Notes: generated by a model not told the origin, from the sequence alone. 64,000 bases of DNA from Anaerovorax sp. IOR16 (GCF_017168145.1 NZ_JADQTL010000009.1:372001-436000); one strand, 5' to 3'; numbered from the stretch's first letter, positions 7,715 through 17,028 are shown. A program made the numbers and translations.

Positions 7715-8903
7715 TACGTTTAATAAGGTGCTCTCTGTTGTGATCGCCTTATTACTATGGGTTTATGTAATTGGAGAAGTCAATCCAACGACTCAGCATA
7801 CTTTGACGAGTGTGCCGGTTTCACTTCTAAATATGGAAACACTTACTTCAAGAGGGTTAGCAGTAGCTGGAAACAGTGAATATACCGTCGATATTGTAGT
7901 AGAAGGACAAAGAGCAGATATGTCGAAATTGACGATGGATGATGTCGTGGCGACTGCTGATCTATTTGGTTTTGGAAAAGGTCAGAGCTATATAGAGGTT
8001 TCTGTAAAAATTCCGGATCCATTAAAGAAAGTTGAAGTTCGACCTGCTAGAATTCCGGTTAATATTGAAGAATTGGTTGCAGTAAGTAAACCTGTTCGAG
8101 TTGCGGTAAATGGGTTAGAATCTGAAGGACAAGAAGTAGGAAACATAAAATTGAAACCCAACCAAATTGAAGTTTCAGGGGCAAAATCTCAAGTCGACTC
8201 TGTGGAATATATTCAAGCGACGCTTGATGCAACAAAGATTTTAGAAAATGGAAGTACCTTGCAAGTAACTGCGGTTCCAATTGATAGCAGTGAGGCACCC
8301 GTTCGCAATGTTAGACTTTCCTCTGAATATGTGGAAGTTAGTGCAAAACTATATAAATTGAAAGATGTAAATTTAAAAGTAGAAACGACAGGTGATTTGG
8401 CAGAAGGATATGAAGTATCCAGTGTAGATCTGCCAAGTAGTATTAAAATAAAAGGGGCAAGGTCTACACTACGTAACATTTCCGAAGTAAGTATTGAGCC
8501 AATCAATTTAACAGACATTTCTTCAAATACAACGCAAACGGTAAAGGTACAATTACCGGATGGAGTTGAACTTGCAAATACGAATAAGTACATTGAAGCA
8601 AGAATTTTTGTTCGGGAAGTCGTATCAAAAGAGTTTATTTACGATGCAGATGAAGTACAGATTGAAGGCTTGCCGGAAGGATATCATGCAACCATTCAAA
8701 CTCCTGAAGTGAAAATAAAAGTAATAGGAGAAGAAACATTAATGGAATCTGTGGAAAAGCAAGATTTCACATTGTCCATTCAACTTGATGATGCAGATGT
8801 TAGTACTGCATCGGCTAAAGTAATTGTAAATCATACGAAAACAGTAAGTCGTATTGTTGTTACACCAGAACAGTTAAATATAATGGTAAACGAGGAATCA
8901 TAG
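7704..8903 (+). CDS. cdaR: CdaA regulator CdaR (YbbR-domain protein)
   Basis: 399 residues. One N-terminal signal-anchor helix (residues ~8-25) is followed by several tandem YbbR β-domains outside the membrane. CdaR proteins bind CdaA and tune its activity. The start has AAGGAGG ten bases upstream, inside the end of cdaA, so the two are translationally coupled. Confidence 0.92.
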   Translation: MSNSTFNKVLSVVIALLLWVYVIGEVNPTTQHTLTSVPVSLLNMETLTSRGLAVAGNSEYTVDIVVEGQRADMSKLTMDDVVATADLFGFGKGQSYIEVSVKIPDPLKKVEVRPARIPVNIEELVAVSKPVRVAVNGLESEGQEVGNIKLKPNQIEVSGAKSQVDSVEYIQATLDATKILENGSTLQVTAVPIDSSEAPVRNVRLSSEYVEVSAKLYKLKDVNLKVETTGDLAEGYEVSSVDLPSSIKIKGARSTLRNISEVSIEPINLTDISSNTTQTVKVQLPDGVELANTNKYIEARIFVREVVSKEFIYDADEVQIEGLPEGYHATIQTPEVKIKVIGEETLMESVEKQDFTLSIQLDDADVSTASAKVIVNHTKTVSRIVVTPEQLNIMVNEES

Positions 8904-8918
8904 CCTCGTTTCCTTTTT
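8888..8918 (+). terminator. Hairpin and T-run at the end of cdaR
   Basis: AAACGAGG (8888-8895) pairs with CCTCGTTT (8904-8911), followed by CCTTTTTC. It overlaps the cdaR stop codon and may act as a partial terminator between cdaR and glmM. Confidence 0.6.
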
Positions 8919-8989
8919 CTGTGTTCCTTTTTTGGGGATGCAATGTATTTAGAATAAAATGGAATCCAAAATAAAAGGAGAATAAAAAG

Positions 8990-10339
8990 ATGGGTAGATT
9001 ATTTGGGACTGATGGAGTCAGAGGTGTTGCAAATTCTGAATTAACACCAGAGCTGGCATTTAATTTAGGTAAAGCAGGGGCATATGTTTTAAGTAAAGAG
9101 GGTCAACGTCCGGTAGTTATTATTGGCAAAGATACCAGAGTTTCTGGAGATATGCTGGAGGATGCAATCAGTGCCGGAATTTTAGCTATGGGGGGGAATG
9201 TTATCAAGATTGGTGTTCTTCCAACACCAGCAGTTGCATATTTGGTAAGATATTTTCATGCAGATGCTGGAATTGTTATTTCAGCATCACACAATCCTTT
9301 TGAATATAATGGAATTAAGTTTTTTAACAATGATGGTTTTAAACTGGATGATGAGATCGAAGATGAGATTGAAGACATTATACTTAGAAATACGGATGTA
9401 CACAGTCATATTACCGGAGAACTTCTAGGTAGGTCTTTGGAAGCAAAAGAGGATGCTTTATCGTTATATGCAGAATTTTTAAAGGGAACCATTGATGTGA
9501 ATCTAGTTGGAATGAAAATTGTGATTGATTGTGCCAATGGAGCATCTTATCAGGTTGCAGAACGTGTATTCCGAGAACTTGGTGCAAAGGTAATTGTACT
9601 TTTCAACGAACCAAACGGACATAATATCAATGATCAATGCGGCTCTACGCATCCGGAAAAGCTCCAAGCCGCTGTTTTACGTGAAAAAGCAGATATTGGA
9701 CTTGCATTTGACGGAGATGCTGATCGGCTGATTGCCGTAGATGAGAAGGGTCAAGTGCTTGATGGTGATCGTATGATCTATATTTGTGCGAAAATGTTAA
9801 AACAAACGGGTAAGTTAAAAGATAATTTGGTTACAGCAACTGTGATGAGCAACATCGGTTTTCATAAAGCGATCGAAGCTATTGGAGGAAAGGTAGATAC
9901 AACACAGGTAGGAGACCGCTATGTATTGGAAAGTATGTTAAAAACTGGTTGTGTAATCGGAGGCGAACAGTCCGGACATATTATATTTTTAAACCATACG
10001 ACAACAGGAGATGGTATTTTATCTGCCTTACAACTTTTGCAGTCAATTAAAATATCAGGGAGAAAACCTTCCGAATTATCTGAGGAAGTTACCATATATC
10101 CACAAGTATTAAAAAATGCTAAAATCAAAAATGAAAATAAAAAGAAATATATGGAACATCCGGAAATTAAATCCGAAATAGAAAAAATGGAAAAAATGAT
10201 GGGAGGAAAAGGAAGGATTTTAATTCGTCCTTCCGGTACAGAACCTCTTGTGCGAGTGATGCTTGAGGGCGAAAATATTGAGCAAATTACAGCTTTGGCA
10301 GAAAACTTAGCGAAGATTATAACAAAACATTTATCTTAG
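8990..10339 (+). CDS. glmM: Phosphoglucosamine mutase
   Basis: 449 residues, full family length. It interconverts glucosamine-6-phosphate and glucosamine-1-phosphate for UDP-GlcNAc. The phosphoserine motif ISASHNP places the active Ser at residue 100. The magnesium loop DGDAD begins at residue 241, and the C-terminal phosphate-binding motif is RPSGTEPLVR. AAAAGGAG precedes the ATG. In relatives GlmM binds and inhibits CdaA, consistent with the shared operon. The product of glmS, 4.7 kb downstream, is its substrate. Confidence 0.97.
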   Translation: MGRLFGTDGVRGVANSELTPELAFNLGKAGAYVLSKEGQRPVVIIGKDTRVSGDMLEDAISAGILAMGGNVIKIGVLPTPAVAYLVRYFHADAGIVISASHNPFEYNGIKFFNNDGFKLDDEIEDEIEDIILRNTDVHSHITGELLGRSLEAKEDALSLYAEFLKGTIDVNLVGMKIVIDCANGASYQVAERVFRELGAKVIVLFNEPNGHNINDQCGSTHPEKLQAAVLREKADIGLAFDGDADRLIAVDEKGQVLDGDRMIYICAKMLKQTGKLKDNLVTATVMSNIGFHKAIEAIGGKVDTTQVGDRYVLESMLKTGCVIGGEQSGHIIFLNHTTTGDGILSALQLLQSIKISGRKPSELSEEVTIYPQVLKNAKIKNENKKKYMEHPEIKSEIEKMEKMMGGKGRILIRPSGTEPLVRVMLEGENIEQITALAENLAKIITKHLS

Positions 10340-10372
10340 ATTATTTGTTAAAATTGTAAAAAACAACCTTTT

Positions 10373-10409
10373 AACCGACTAAAATCGTTTTTTAGTCGGT
10401 TTTTTTTTG
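10373..10409 (+). terminator. Terminator after glmM
   Basis: AACCGACTAAAA pairs with TTTTTTAGTCGGTT across a short loop and is followed by eight or more T. Confidence 0.92.
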
Positions 10410-10440
10410 CCAATTGTATAAATATACATAAAAAATTTTC

Positions 10441-10470
10441 TTGATAAGCTGTCGAACTTTATGTTATTAT
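10441..10470 (+). promoter_or_regulatory. Promoter of the first NhaC gene
   Basis: TTGATA (10441-10446), 18-bp spacer ending in TGT, then TATTAT (10465-10470): an extended -10 form. This shows that the in-frame TTG at 10441 is a -35 box and not a start codon. Confidence 0.6.
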
Positions 10471-10542
10471 GGAAAAGTCGTTGCGCCAAAAATGGTGCAG
10501 CTTGGTATTTTATCTTATTTTTTTTTTACTAGGAGGGTAAAA

Positions 10543-12003
10543 ATGAAAGCATTTATCAAATTCTTACCGGTTGTTGTTCTTGCGGTTCTTATGATCTGCA
10601 AATTCGACGCCTTACTTGCAGCTCCGATTGCAACAATTTGTGCGATGGCAGTTGCAATGCTGACTGACAAATTAAAACTTCAGGATTGTCTTGATGCAGC
10701 AATGGAAAGTGTCAGCAAAATTTTAATTGCACTATTCATTTTAATGTTTGCTTATGCGATGGCAAGTGCATTCATGTCCACAGGAGTTGGTGCATCCATT
10801 GTAAACATTGCACTTTCTTTAGGTGTAACAGCTAGAACGGTTGCTGCGGTTGGACTTATCGTAACAGCAATCTTATCAGTTGCAACCGGTACTTCTTGGG
10901 GTACTTTTGCGGCTTGTGCACCAATTTTCTTATGGTTGAACCATATTGTAGGTGGAGATTTGTATTTGACAACTGCAGCAATTGCAGGTGGTGCTTGTTT
11001 CGGAGATAATATCGGTTTGATTTCCGATACAACTGTAGTATCTTCCGGTATCCAGGGCGTTGAGGTTATTGACCGAATTAGACACCAAGGTGTTTGGTCA
11101 GTATCTTGTTTGGTATTTGCTGGAGCAATCACATTTGTATTGGGTATTGCTTTGGGTCTTCCAAATGAATCTACAAATGCGGGAGCAGTTATCAGTCAAA
11201 TTCCAGACGAAGTTTGGACGGTATTAGCTGAGAAAAAACCGGTTGCGGTTGACTTGCTAACACAGGTACAGACTGGAGTGCCGGTGTACATGGTAATTCC
11301 TCTTATTTTAGTAATTGCAACTGCAATTATGGGATTGTCTACCTTTATTTGTTTGGGTGTTGGTTTGGTTTCTGCTTATGTATTAGGTCTTTTTGCAGGA
11401 ACAGTTACCGATACTATGGCTTATTTAAATATGATTACAGAAGGATTTGCAGATGCAGGTTCTTGGGTTATCGTAATGATGATGTGGGTAGCTGCATTTG
11501 GCGGTATTATGAGAAGAATAGCAGCATTTGCACCGCTTTCACGTTTTGTTGCAGCAATTTCTCATAATGTTAGACAGCTTATGTTCTGCAACAGTATACT
11601 TTCTTTATTCGGAAATGCATGCTTAGCGGATGAAATGGCACAGATTGTAACTGTAGGTCCAATCATTAAGGACTTGGTAGATGAGAATGTAGTTGCCGAG
11701 ACGGAACAGGATATGTATAAATTAAAGCTAAGAAATGCAACATTCTCTGATGCTTTAGGTGTATTTGGTTCTCAGTTAATCCCTTGGCACGTATACATGG
11801 GATTCTATTTAGGAATTGCAGCTGCAGTATATCCGCTTGAAGAAATTGCAGCGATTGATATTATTAAGTTTAATGTAATGGCTATGACTGCGGTTGTTTC
11901 TATTATGGTATTGACCTTAACTGGTTGGGATCGATTTGTTCCTCTGTTTGGTCTTCCAAGAGAACCTAAGGTTCAGTTAAAGAAAAAAATTAAAAAAGCA
12001 TAA
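10543..12003 (+). CDS. NhaC-type Na+/H+ antiporter family protein
   Basis: 486 residues and about 12 hydrophobic segments. The start is the ATG after AGGAGGGTAAAA. The family hallmark reads CFGDNIGLISDTTVVSS near residues 150-165. This differs from the usual GDK.SPLSD.TNLA seen in the two other NhaC proteins of the window, so it belongs to a different branch. Family members exchange Na+ for H+ or for organic anions or amino acids; the substrate cannot be read from sequence. It is convergent with ltaE, with an IS1182-like element inserted in the terminator between them. Confidence 0.85.
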   Translation: MKAFIKFLPVVVLAVLMICKFDALLAAPIATICAMAVAMLTDKLKLQDCLDAAMESVSKILIALFILMFAYAMASAFMSTGVGASIVNIALSLGVTARTVAAVGLIVTAILSVATGTSWGTFAACAPIFLWLNHIVGGDLYLTTAAIAGGACFGDNIGLISDTTVVSSGIQGVEVIDRIRHQGVWSVSCLVFAGAITFVLGIALGLPNESTNAGAVISQIPDEVWTVLAEKKPVAVDLLTQVQTGVPVYMVIPLILVIATAIMGLSTFICLGVGLVSAYVLGLFAGTVTDTMAYLNMITEGFADAGSWVIVMMMWVAAFGGIMRRIAAFAPLSRFVAAISHNVRQLMFCNSILSLFGNACLADEMAQIVTVGPIIKDLVDENVVAETEQDMYKLKLRNATFSDALGVFGSQLIPWHVYMGFYLGIAAAVYPLEEIAAIDIIKFNVMAMTAVVSIMVLTLTGWDRFVPLFGLPREPKVQLKKKIKKA

Positions 12004-12019
12004 TCATACATTAATTAAA

Positions 12020-12043
12020 AATCCCCCTTTTAAAAGGGGGATT
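12020..12043. terminator. Terminator hairpin, left copy of the IS1182 copy-1 duplication
   Basis: A perfect 24-bp palindrome (AATCCCCCTTTT/AAAAGGGGGATT) directly before the IS end. It still provides a hairpin for the NhaC gene, but its downstream T-run is now IS sequence. Confidence 0.85.
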
Positions 12044-12153
12044 TCAGACTGTAGACAAAATACCTTGCTAAATTTATATTCTTATAATTTCTGCAAGGTA
12101 TTTTCTATTTTTTCTATAAAGCTTTTAAAAAAAGAAAAAATAAAAGGATATCT

Positions 12154-12942
12154 CTATGCCATTTGATTCCTTCTTTCAGATTTATGAATCCATGTTGCTA
12201 GTTTTTTTAGATTCATGGACGCAAAAAGAAGATTCAGTTCCATTTCTATCTTCTGAATCCCTCGATATTGTGTATAACGCATATTATGTTTTTCTTTTGC
12301 ATCTGCAAAGACTCGCTCAATGGTTTGACTCCGTAGTTTGTAAAGATCTCGATACTTTGGAGTATGACGAATGTCCTCACATTGCTCTATGTAGTTTTCC
12401 CATATATGACGTGTGACTACTTTTACATGGTCTTTACTTGCTGTGCATTCTGATAAGGAAGGGCAACTCTTGCAAATTTCTCCTTTACTCTTATATTCCC
12501 GATACCCTTCTCTATTTGTTGTAGTATAGTTTAACACTTGGTTTTCTGGGCATACAAAGCAATCATAGTATTCATCATAAGCATATTCGTGTTTTTTAAA
12601 ATAACCATTTTTTGTCATAGGTCGTTTGTATGGTAGGATAGGAATTCGTTTATCTTTGAGTATTTCTCTAGCAATTGCAGGTGTTTTATATCCGGAATCC
12701 ATTACAATATTTTTTACACCTTTATATCTTTTTACTTTTTCATAAATCTTTGGGAATGCAACTGAGTCATGTACATTTCCTGGATTTGTATGAAAAGCAA
12801 GTATGTAATTGTTTCGATCGCAAGCTACATTTGCAGCATAAGCAAATACTACCTTATGCTTTCCTTTATGAAATACGCCGCAATCCGGATCTACGGTACT
12901 TTTCTTGATTACTTTTGTCTTTTCTTTGGCTTCCGTTTTTTT
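12154..12942 (-). CDS. IS1182-like transposase, C-terminal part (second frame)
   Basis: The frame is open from just after the stop at the A9 run. It reads KTEAKEKTK..STVDPDCGVFHKGKHK, then NPGNVHDSVAFP and MDSGYKTPAIARE, the DDE core of IS1182 transposases. A C-X-X-C pair (C-K-S-C-P) and the C-terminal ERVFADAKEKHNMRYTQYRG follow. An isolated start at 12702 would give 182 residues but would lose the DPD and VHDS blocks, so expression as a -1 frameshift fusion with the upstream frame (454 residues in total) is more likely. Confidence 0.85.
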   Translation of the reverse strand, partial: KKTEAKEKTKVIKKSTVDPDCGVFHKGKHKVVFAYAANVACDRNNYILAFHTNPGNVHDSVAFPKIYEKVKRYKGVKNIVMDSGYKTPAIAREILKDKRIPILPYKRPMTKNGYFKKHEYAYDEYYDCFVCPENQVLNYTTTNREGYREYKSKGEICKSCPSLSECTASKDHVKVVTRHIWENYIEQCEDIRHTPKYRDLYKLRSQTIERVFADAKEKHNMRYTQYRGIQKIEMELNLLFASMNLKKLATWIHKSERRNQMA

Positions 12943-13517
12943 TTACAAGCTTGTTTTCCTCGTTCAATGCGATCTTCGTTAATTTCTTTCATTAGTTCTT
13001 TTTCATAGTATTTAACGGATTCCAAAACGGTTTCTTTTTCACTGTTATGGTTATTTGCACTTGCTTTAATATGTGTACCGTCAATGAAAATGCTTTCTGA
13101 ATTAATGAATTCATATTCCATAATTTCAGCAATGACTCTTTGAAAGATTTGTTCGAATAAGTCAGTATTTTGAAACCGACGAGAGTAGTTTTTACCAAAG
13201 GTAGAAAAGTGAGGAATTTCTTCCTCTAAACTATAACCAAGATACCATCGATAAGCTACATTCGTTTGAATTTCTTTAATGGTCTGTCTCATGGATCGAA
13301 TACCAAAGGTATATTGAATGAGGGTAATTTTAATTAAGACAACAGGATCGATGCTTTCTTTTCCCACATCAGAATACAAATCTTTTACAAGGTCATAAAT
13401 GAAAGAGAGATTAATCGCAGTATCTATCTTACGAATAATATGATCTTGTGGAACAAGAGAATTCAAGGTTACCATTTGAAATTGATCACGACCTAATAAA
13501 TCTTTCTTACCCATCAT
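12909..13517 (-). CDS. IS1182-like transposase, N-terminal part (first frame)
   Basis: 202 residues. It carries the DUF772-like N-terminal domain (GRDQFQMVTLNSLVPQDH, then YSDVGKESIDPVVLIK) and the IFIDGTHIKASANN stretch containing the first DDE aspartate. The frame ends in a lysine-rich tail just past nine consecutive A (12936-12944), where a -1 slip enters the C-terminal frame. The same arrangement is kept in the second copy. Confidence 0.88.
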   Translation of the reverse strand: MMGKKDLLGRDQFQMVTLNSLVPQDHIIRKIDTAINLSFIYDLVKDLYSDVGKESIDPVVLIKITLIQYTFGIRSMRQTIKEIQTNVAYRWYLGYSLEEEIPHFSTFGKNYSRRFQNTDLFEQIFQRVIAEIMEYEFINSESIFIDGTHIKASANNHNSEKETVLESVKYYEKELMKEINEDRIERGKQACKKKRKPKKRQK

Positions 13518-13633
13518 AAAGCAAATACCTCCATGTATTTATACATATATTTTACCATAAATACAATAAAATGTATTGCATTATGTAAAAAAAACTGTAG
13601 GCAAAGATAGAGATATCCTTGTCTACAGTCTGA

Positions 13634-13664
13634 AATCCCCCTTTTAAAAGGGGGATTTTTTTAT
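13634..13664. terminator. Terminator hairpin, right copy of the IS1182 copy-1 duplication
   Basis: The same 24-bp palindrome as at 12020-12043, followed by the original T-run. It serves ltaE on the minus strand and was probably the shared terminator of NhaC and ltaE before the insertion. Confidence 0.88.
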
Positions 13665-13680
13665 ATCATTATTTAATTTG

Positions 13681-14706
13681 TTAAATAAATTGTTTTAAAT
13701 CTTTTATAAATTGATCTACCTTCTCTTCTGGAGTTGCCCAAGAGGTAACTAAGCGTATCGCGCTGTGATCATGATCGACGACTTCCCAAATATAGAATTG
13801 ATATGATTTTTCTAATTCTGAAATGATGGAGTTTGGTAATATAGGAAAGATTTGATTGGTTGGGGATTGAGTTAAAAAAGAAAAACCTAATCCTTCAAGT
13901 TCTTTCGCCATTTTTTGTGCCATTTCATTGGAATGCTTTGCTAGTTTAAAATACAGGTTATCGCGCATTAATTCTTCAAATTGAATTCCAAGAACACTGC
14001 CCTTTGCCGTTAAAGCACCTCTTTGTTTAATATGAAAACGAAAATCAGGCTTGATTTTGTCGTTTACAATGACTAATGCTTCAGCCATAAGTGCGCCGTT
14101 TTTTGTGCCGCCAATATAGAAAATATCAGCAATTTCAGGTAAGTCTTCCATCTTAACATCATTGCCTTCTGCCATAATGGCACAGCCTAGACGAGCCCCG
14201 TCAATATAAAGATACATATCGTTATCATCACAAATTTTTCGAATTGCTTGTAATTCAGCTTTTTTATAAATTGTACCATTTTCAGTTGGATTTGTGAGGA
14301 ATACCATTTTTCTTCGAACTGTATGTTCATCTTCAAACCCATTTAAAATTTTCTGGATGTGTGATGGCGTTAGTTTTCCATCTGGTGTTTCAATAGGGAG
14401 GATCTTATGACCAGCGGCTTCGATTGCACCTGTTTCATGAACTTCAATGTGACCAGTGCTTGGTGCAATGATCGCTTCATAGGAACGTAAGCAAGCTGTA
14501 ATCGAAATTAGATTGGTTGGAGTCCCTCCCGGTAAAAAATAAACATCTACATCATCCCGTTTGATTTCTTCTTTAATTCGTTTTGCAGCTGTTAAACAAT
14601 GTTGATCATAGTTATAACCTTCGTTTTGTTCATAACAGGTATCAGCGAGTGCTTTTAAAATATTTGGATGTGCACCTTCGCTGTAATCACAAATAAAACT
14701 ATACAT
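13681..14706 (-). CDS. ltaE: Low-specificity L-threonine aldolase
   Basis: 341 residues, a fold-type I PLP enzyme that splits L-threonine (and allo-threonine) into glycine and acetaldehyde. The PLP-binding lysine is K202 in YIGGTKNG, and the cofactor aspartate is D169 in YIDGARLG. The N-terminal FICDYSEGAHP block matches the family. The start ATG at 14706 is preceded on its strand by GGAGG. It is divergent from the glmS leader. Confidence 0.93.
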   Translation of the reverse strand: MYSFICDYSEGAHPNILKALADTCYEQNEGYNYDQHCLTAAKRIKEEIKRDDVDVYFLPGGTPTNLISITACLRSYEAIIAPSTGHIEVHETGAIEAAGHKILPIETPDGKLTPSHIQKILNGFEDEHTVRRKMVFLTNPTENGTIYKKAELQAIRKICDDNDMYLYIDGARLGCAIMAEGNDVKMEDLPEIADIFYIGGTKNGALMAEALVIVNDKIKPDFRFHIKQRGALTAKGSVLGIQFEELMRDNLYFKLAKHSNEMAQKMAKELEGLGFSFLTQSPTNQIFPILPNSIISELEKSYQFYIWEVVDHDHSAIRLVTSWATPEEKVDQFIKDLKQFI

Positions 14707-14869
14707 AATTTAATACCTCCATCGTAGTTGTATAAAATAAGTATAGCATATTCTAAGCCAAACCGCGCAATAAGATTAAGAGAGGTTGATAAATTACTGG
14801 TATTTTTACAGTTTTTTTTATATAATGTTATAGATAACGAAAGGGGGGACGGAAAAATTATCTAAAAAA

Positions 14870-15010
14870 AGCGCCAGAGCTTATGAAAAAAATAAAAAAG
14901 CTGACGAGGACAGGGGAGTATCGAAATGTTCGGCGGATGCCCCTGGGGTTCAATAAGGAATCCTTAACGACGGAATAAAACCTACAGGTAACTGCTGGGA
15001 CAAAAGCGTC
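14870..15010 (+). ncRNA. glmS ribozyme-riboswitch
   Basis: The 5'-UTR of glmS begins with the family's signature A/GCGCCAGAGCTT. Self-cleavage is expected between A14870 and G14871. The core follows: GACGAGGACAGGGGAGTATCG, the GGCGGATGCCCC stem, and the 3' part ending in GCTGGGACAAAAGCG. Glucosamine-6-phosphate acts as coenzyme for cleavage, which destabilises glmS mRNA when the product is abundant. A TATAAT at 14821-14826 is the probable -10 of the transcript; no clear -35 is visible. Confidence 0.95.
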
Positions 15011-15043
15011 GTAGTATTTTATAATTGATAAGGAGGGCACAAT

Positions 15044-16873
15044 ATGTGCGGAATCGTTGGTTATGTAGGCGATCAAAATGCTTGTGACATTATTATAGAT
15101 GGATTAAAAAAATTAGAATATAGAGGATATGATTCTTCTGGAATTGCTCTTTGCAAGGATGGAAAGTTAGAAGTGCATAAATATAAAGGTCGTATTTCTA
15201 ATTTAGAGGATGCCATTTCGGAAAAGAATTTAAGCAGTTCTATCGGAATAGGACACACCCGTTGGGCAACACATGGAGCACCGTCGGATGTAAATGCACA
15301 TCCCCATACTAACTTGAATAAGACAATTGCAGTTGTGCATAATGGCATTATCGAAAATTTTGTGGAATTAAAGGAATGGCTTATAAAAGATCATGACATT
15401 GTTTTTAATTCCGAAACCGATACAGAGGTAATTGCACATTTAATTAGTGTATTCTATGAAGGTGATTTAACGGATGCAGTTTATAAAGCAGTTGAAAAGA
15501 TGCGAGGTGCCTATGCTTTAGGTGTCGTATGCAGCAAAGAGCCAGACAAATTAGTAGCTGTTCGTAAAGATAGTCCGTTGGTTGTAGGATTAGGTGAAGG
15601 ATGTAATTTTATAGCTTCTGATATTCCGGCATTGTTAAAGCATGTTCGAAAGATATATTTAATTGAGAACAATGAAACTGTGGTATTGACAAAAAATAAG
15701 GTCACCTTATACAATGCAGAGCGTCAAGAAGTAAAACGTGATGTGTTTCATGTAACCTGGGATGCAGATGCAGCCGAAAAAGAAGGCTATGATCATTTTA
15801 TGCTTAAGGAAATTTATGAGCAGCCAAAAGGTATTTTTGAGACATTAACTAGACGTTTAAACGAGAAGGATGAAATTAATCTAGACGGAATTAGTATGAC
15901 AAAAGAAGATATAGAGCGTTTTAATAAAGTCTATATCGTAGCTTGTGGAACGGCATACCATGCTGGTATGGTAGGTAAATTTATTATTGAAAAGCTAGCA
16001 AAGGTTCCGGTAGAAATTGATGTTGCTTCTGAGTTCCGTTATCGTGATCCTTTTGTAGATGATAAGACATTATTCATTGCAGTAAGTCAGTCAGGAGAAA
16101 CCCTTGATACTTTAGCGGCATTAAGAGAAGCAAAGCGTAAGGGTGCGAGAATTTTATCAATTGTTAACGTTGTAGGAAGTTCCGTTGCTAGAGAATCCGA
16201 TGATGTTTTTTATACGTGGGCAGGTCCGGAAATTGCAGTTGCTTCGACAAAAGCTTATACAACACAATTAGTGTGTATGTATCTGATTGCACTTTATATG
16301 GGGAGAACAAAAGACTGCTTGCCAGTGGAACAATACAATCATTATGTAAGTGAGTTAAAAGATATTCCAGATAAGATAAAGCAGATATTAAATCAAGAAA
16401 AAAATATTCTTAACATGGCGAAAGAGCTGTATAAGCAAGAACAAGTTTTCTTTATTGGAAGAGGACCTGATGTAGGTGTCTCTTACGAGGGATCCTTAAA
16501 ACTAAAAGAAATATCCTATATTAATTCTTTTGCTATAGCTGCAGGAGAATTAAAACATGGAACGATTGCTTTGATTGAGCAGGATACTTTGGTAATTGCA
16601 CTTGCAACGCAAGATGCATTGTTTGAGAAAATGTTATCAAATATTCAAGAAGTTAAGGCAAGAGGCGCTTATGTTGTAGGGCTTGCAAAGGAAAACAACA
16701 AAGAAATTGAACGCCAATCGGATAAAGTAATTTATATTCCTGAATGTATGGATGAGATTACTCCGTTGTTGTCCGTAATTCCTCTTCAAATCCTAGCATA
16801 TCATATTGCAAAGTTAAGAGGCTGTGATATTGATAAACCAAAAAATTTGGCTAAGAGTGTTACGGTTGAATAA
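15044..16873 (+). CDS. glmS: Glutamine-fructose-6-phosphate aminotransferase (isomerising)
   Basis: 609 residues. Met-Cys-Gly-Ile-Val starts the class II glutaminase domain, with Cys2 as nucleophile and RWATHG and N-G-I-I-E-N in the active site. Two SIS sugar-isomerase domains follow (ACGTAYHAG and SQSGETLDT near residues 300-360; FIGRGPD near 475), ending with the family C-terminus KPKNLAKSVTVE. It makes glucosamine-6-phosphate, the substrate of GlmM. AAGGAGGGC precedes the start. It is controlled by the ribozyme just upstream and terminated by the hairpin in which IS1182 copy 2 sits. Confidence 0.98.
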   Translation: MCGIVGYVGDQNACDIIIDGLKKLEYRGYDSSGIALCKDGKLEVHKYKGRISNLEDAISEKNLSSSIGIGHTRWATHGAPSDVNAHPHTNLNKTIAVVHNGIIENFVELKEWLIKDHDIVFNSETDTEVIAHLISVFYEGDLTDAVYKAVEKMRGAYALGVVCSKEPDKLVAVRKDSPLVVGLGEGCNFIASDIPALLKHVRKIYLIENNETVVLTKNKVTLYNAERQEVKRDVFHVTWDADAAEKEGYDHFMLKEIYEQPKGIFETLTRRLNEKDEINLDGISMTKEDIERFNKVYIVACGTAYHAGMVGKFIIEKLAKVPVEIDVASEFRYRDPFVDDKTLFIAVSQSGETLDTLAALREAKRKGARILSIVNVVGSSVARESDDVFYTWAGPEIAVASTKAYTTQLVCMYLIALYMGRTKDCLPVEQYNHYVSELKDIPDKIKQILNQEKNILNMAKELYKQEQVFFIGRGPDVGVSYEGSLKLKEISYINSFAIAAGELKHGTIALIEQDTLVIALATQDALFEKMLSNIQEVKARGAYVVGLAKENNKEIERQSDKVIYIPECMDEITPLLSVIPLQILAYHIAKLRGCDIDKPKNLAKSVTVE

Positions 16874-16890
16874 AAAAATAAAAAATAAAA

Positions 16891-16912
16891 GGCGGTGGTT
16901 TTTACCGCCGCC
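16891..16912. terminator. Terminator hairpin, left copy of the IS1182 copy-2 duplication
   Basis: GGCGGTGG, loop TTTTA, then CCGCCGCC: a 22-bp hairpin that differs from the right copy (18503-18524) at one base, G for A, which keeps a G-T pair. The IS begins at the next base. Confidence 0.85.
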
Positions 16913-17028
16913 TCAGACTGTAGACAAGGATATCTCTATCTTTGCCTACAGTTTTTTTTACATAATGTAATACATTTTATTGTATTTATGGTAAAATATA
17001 TGTATAAATACATGGAGGTATTTGCTTT

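Larger units (their letters stand above)
12044..13633 (-). mobile_element. IS1182-like insertion sequence, copy 1
   Basis: 1,590 bp with 15-bp terminal inverted repeats, TCAGACTGTAGACAA at the left and its complement at the right. The boundaries follow from comparison with the second copy at 16913-18502, which shares this sequence and differs outside it. It is flanked by two identical 24-bp terminator palindromes (12020-12043 and 13634-13657). Against copy 2 I found at least five single-base differences; those in coding sequence are silent. The transposase is in two frames joined by a run of nine A. Confidence 0.93.

Noticed and set aside
8213-8593. 126-residue minus-strand frame inside cdaR
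   Set aside because: Shadow of the cdaR coding sequence; no ribosome site and no recognisable domain.
10441-10542. N-terminal extension of the first NhaC from a TTG at 10441
   Set aside because: That TTG is part of a promoter -35 box and the added residues are not family-like; AGGAGG clearly precedes the ATG at 10543.
12154-13517. Transposase pseudogene by frameshift
   Set aside because: The same split is kept in both copies, with only silent coding differences noted, so programmed frameshifting is more plausible than decay.
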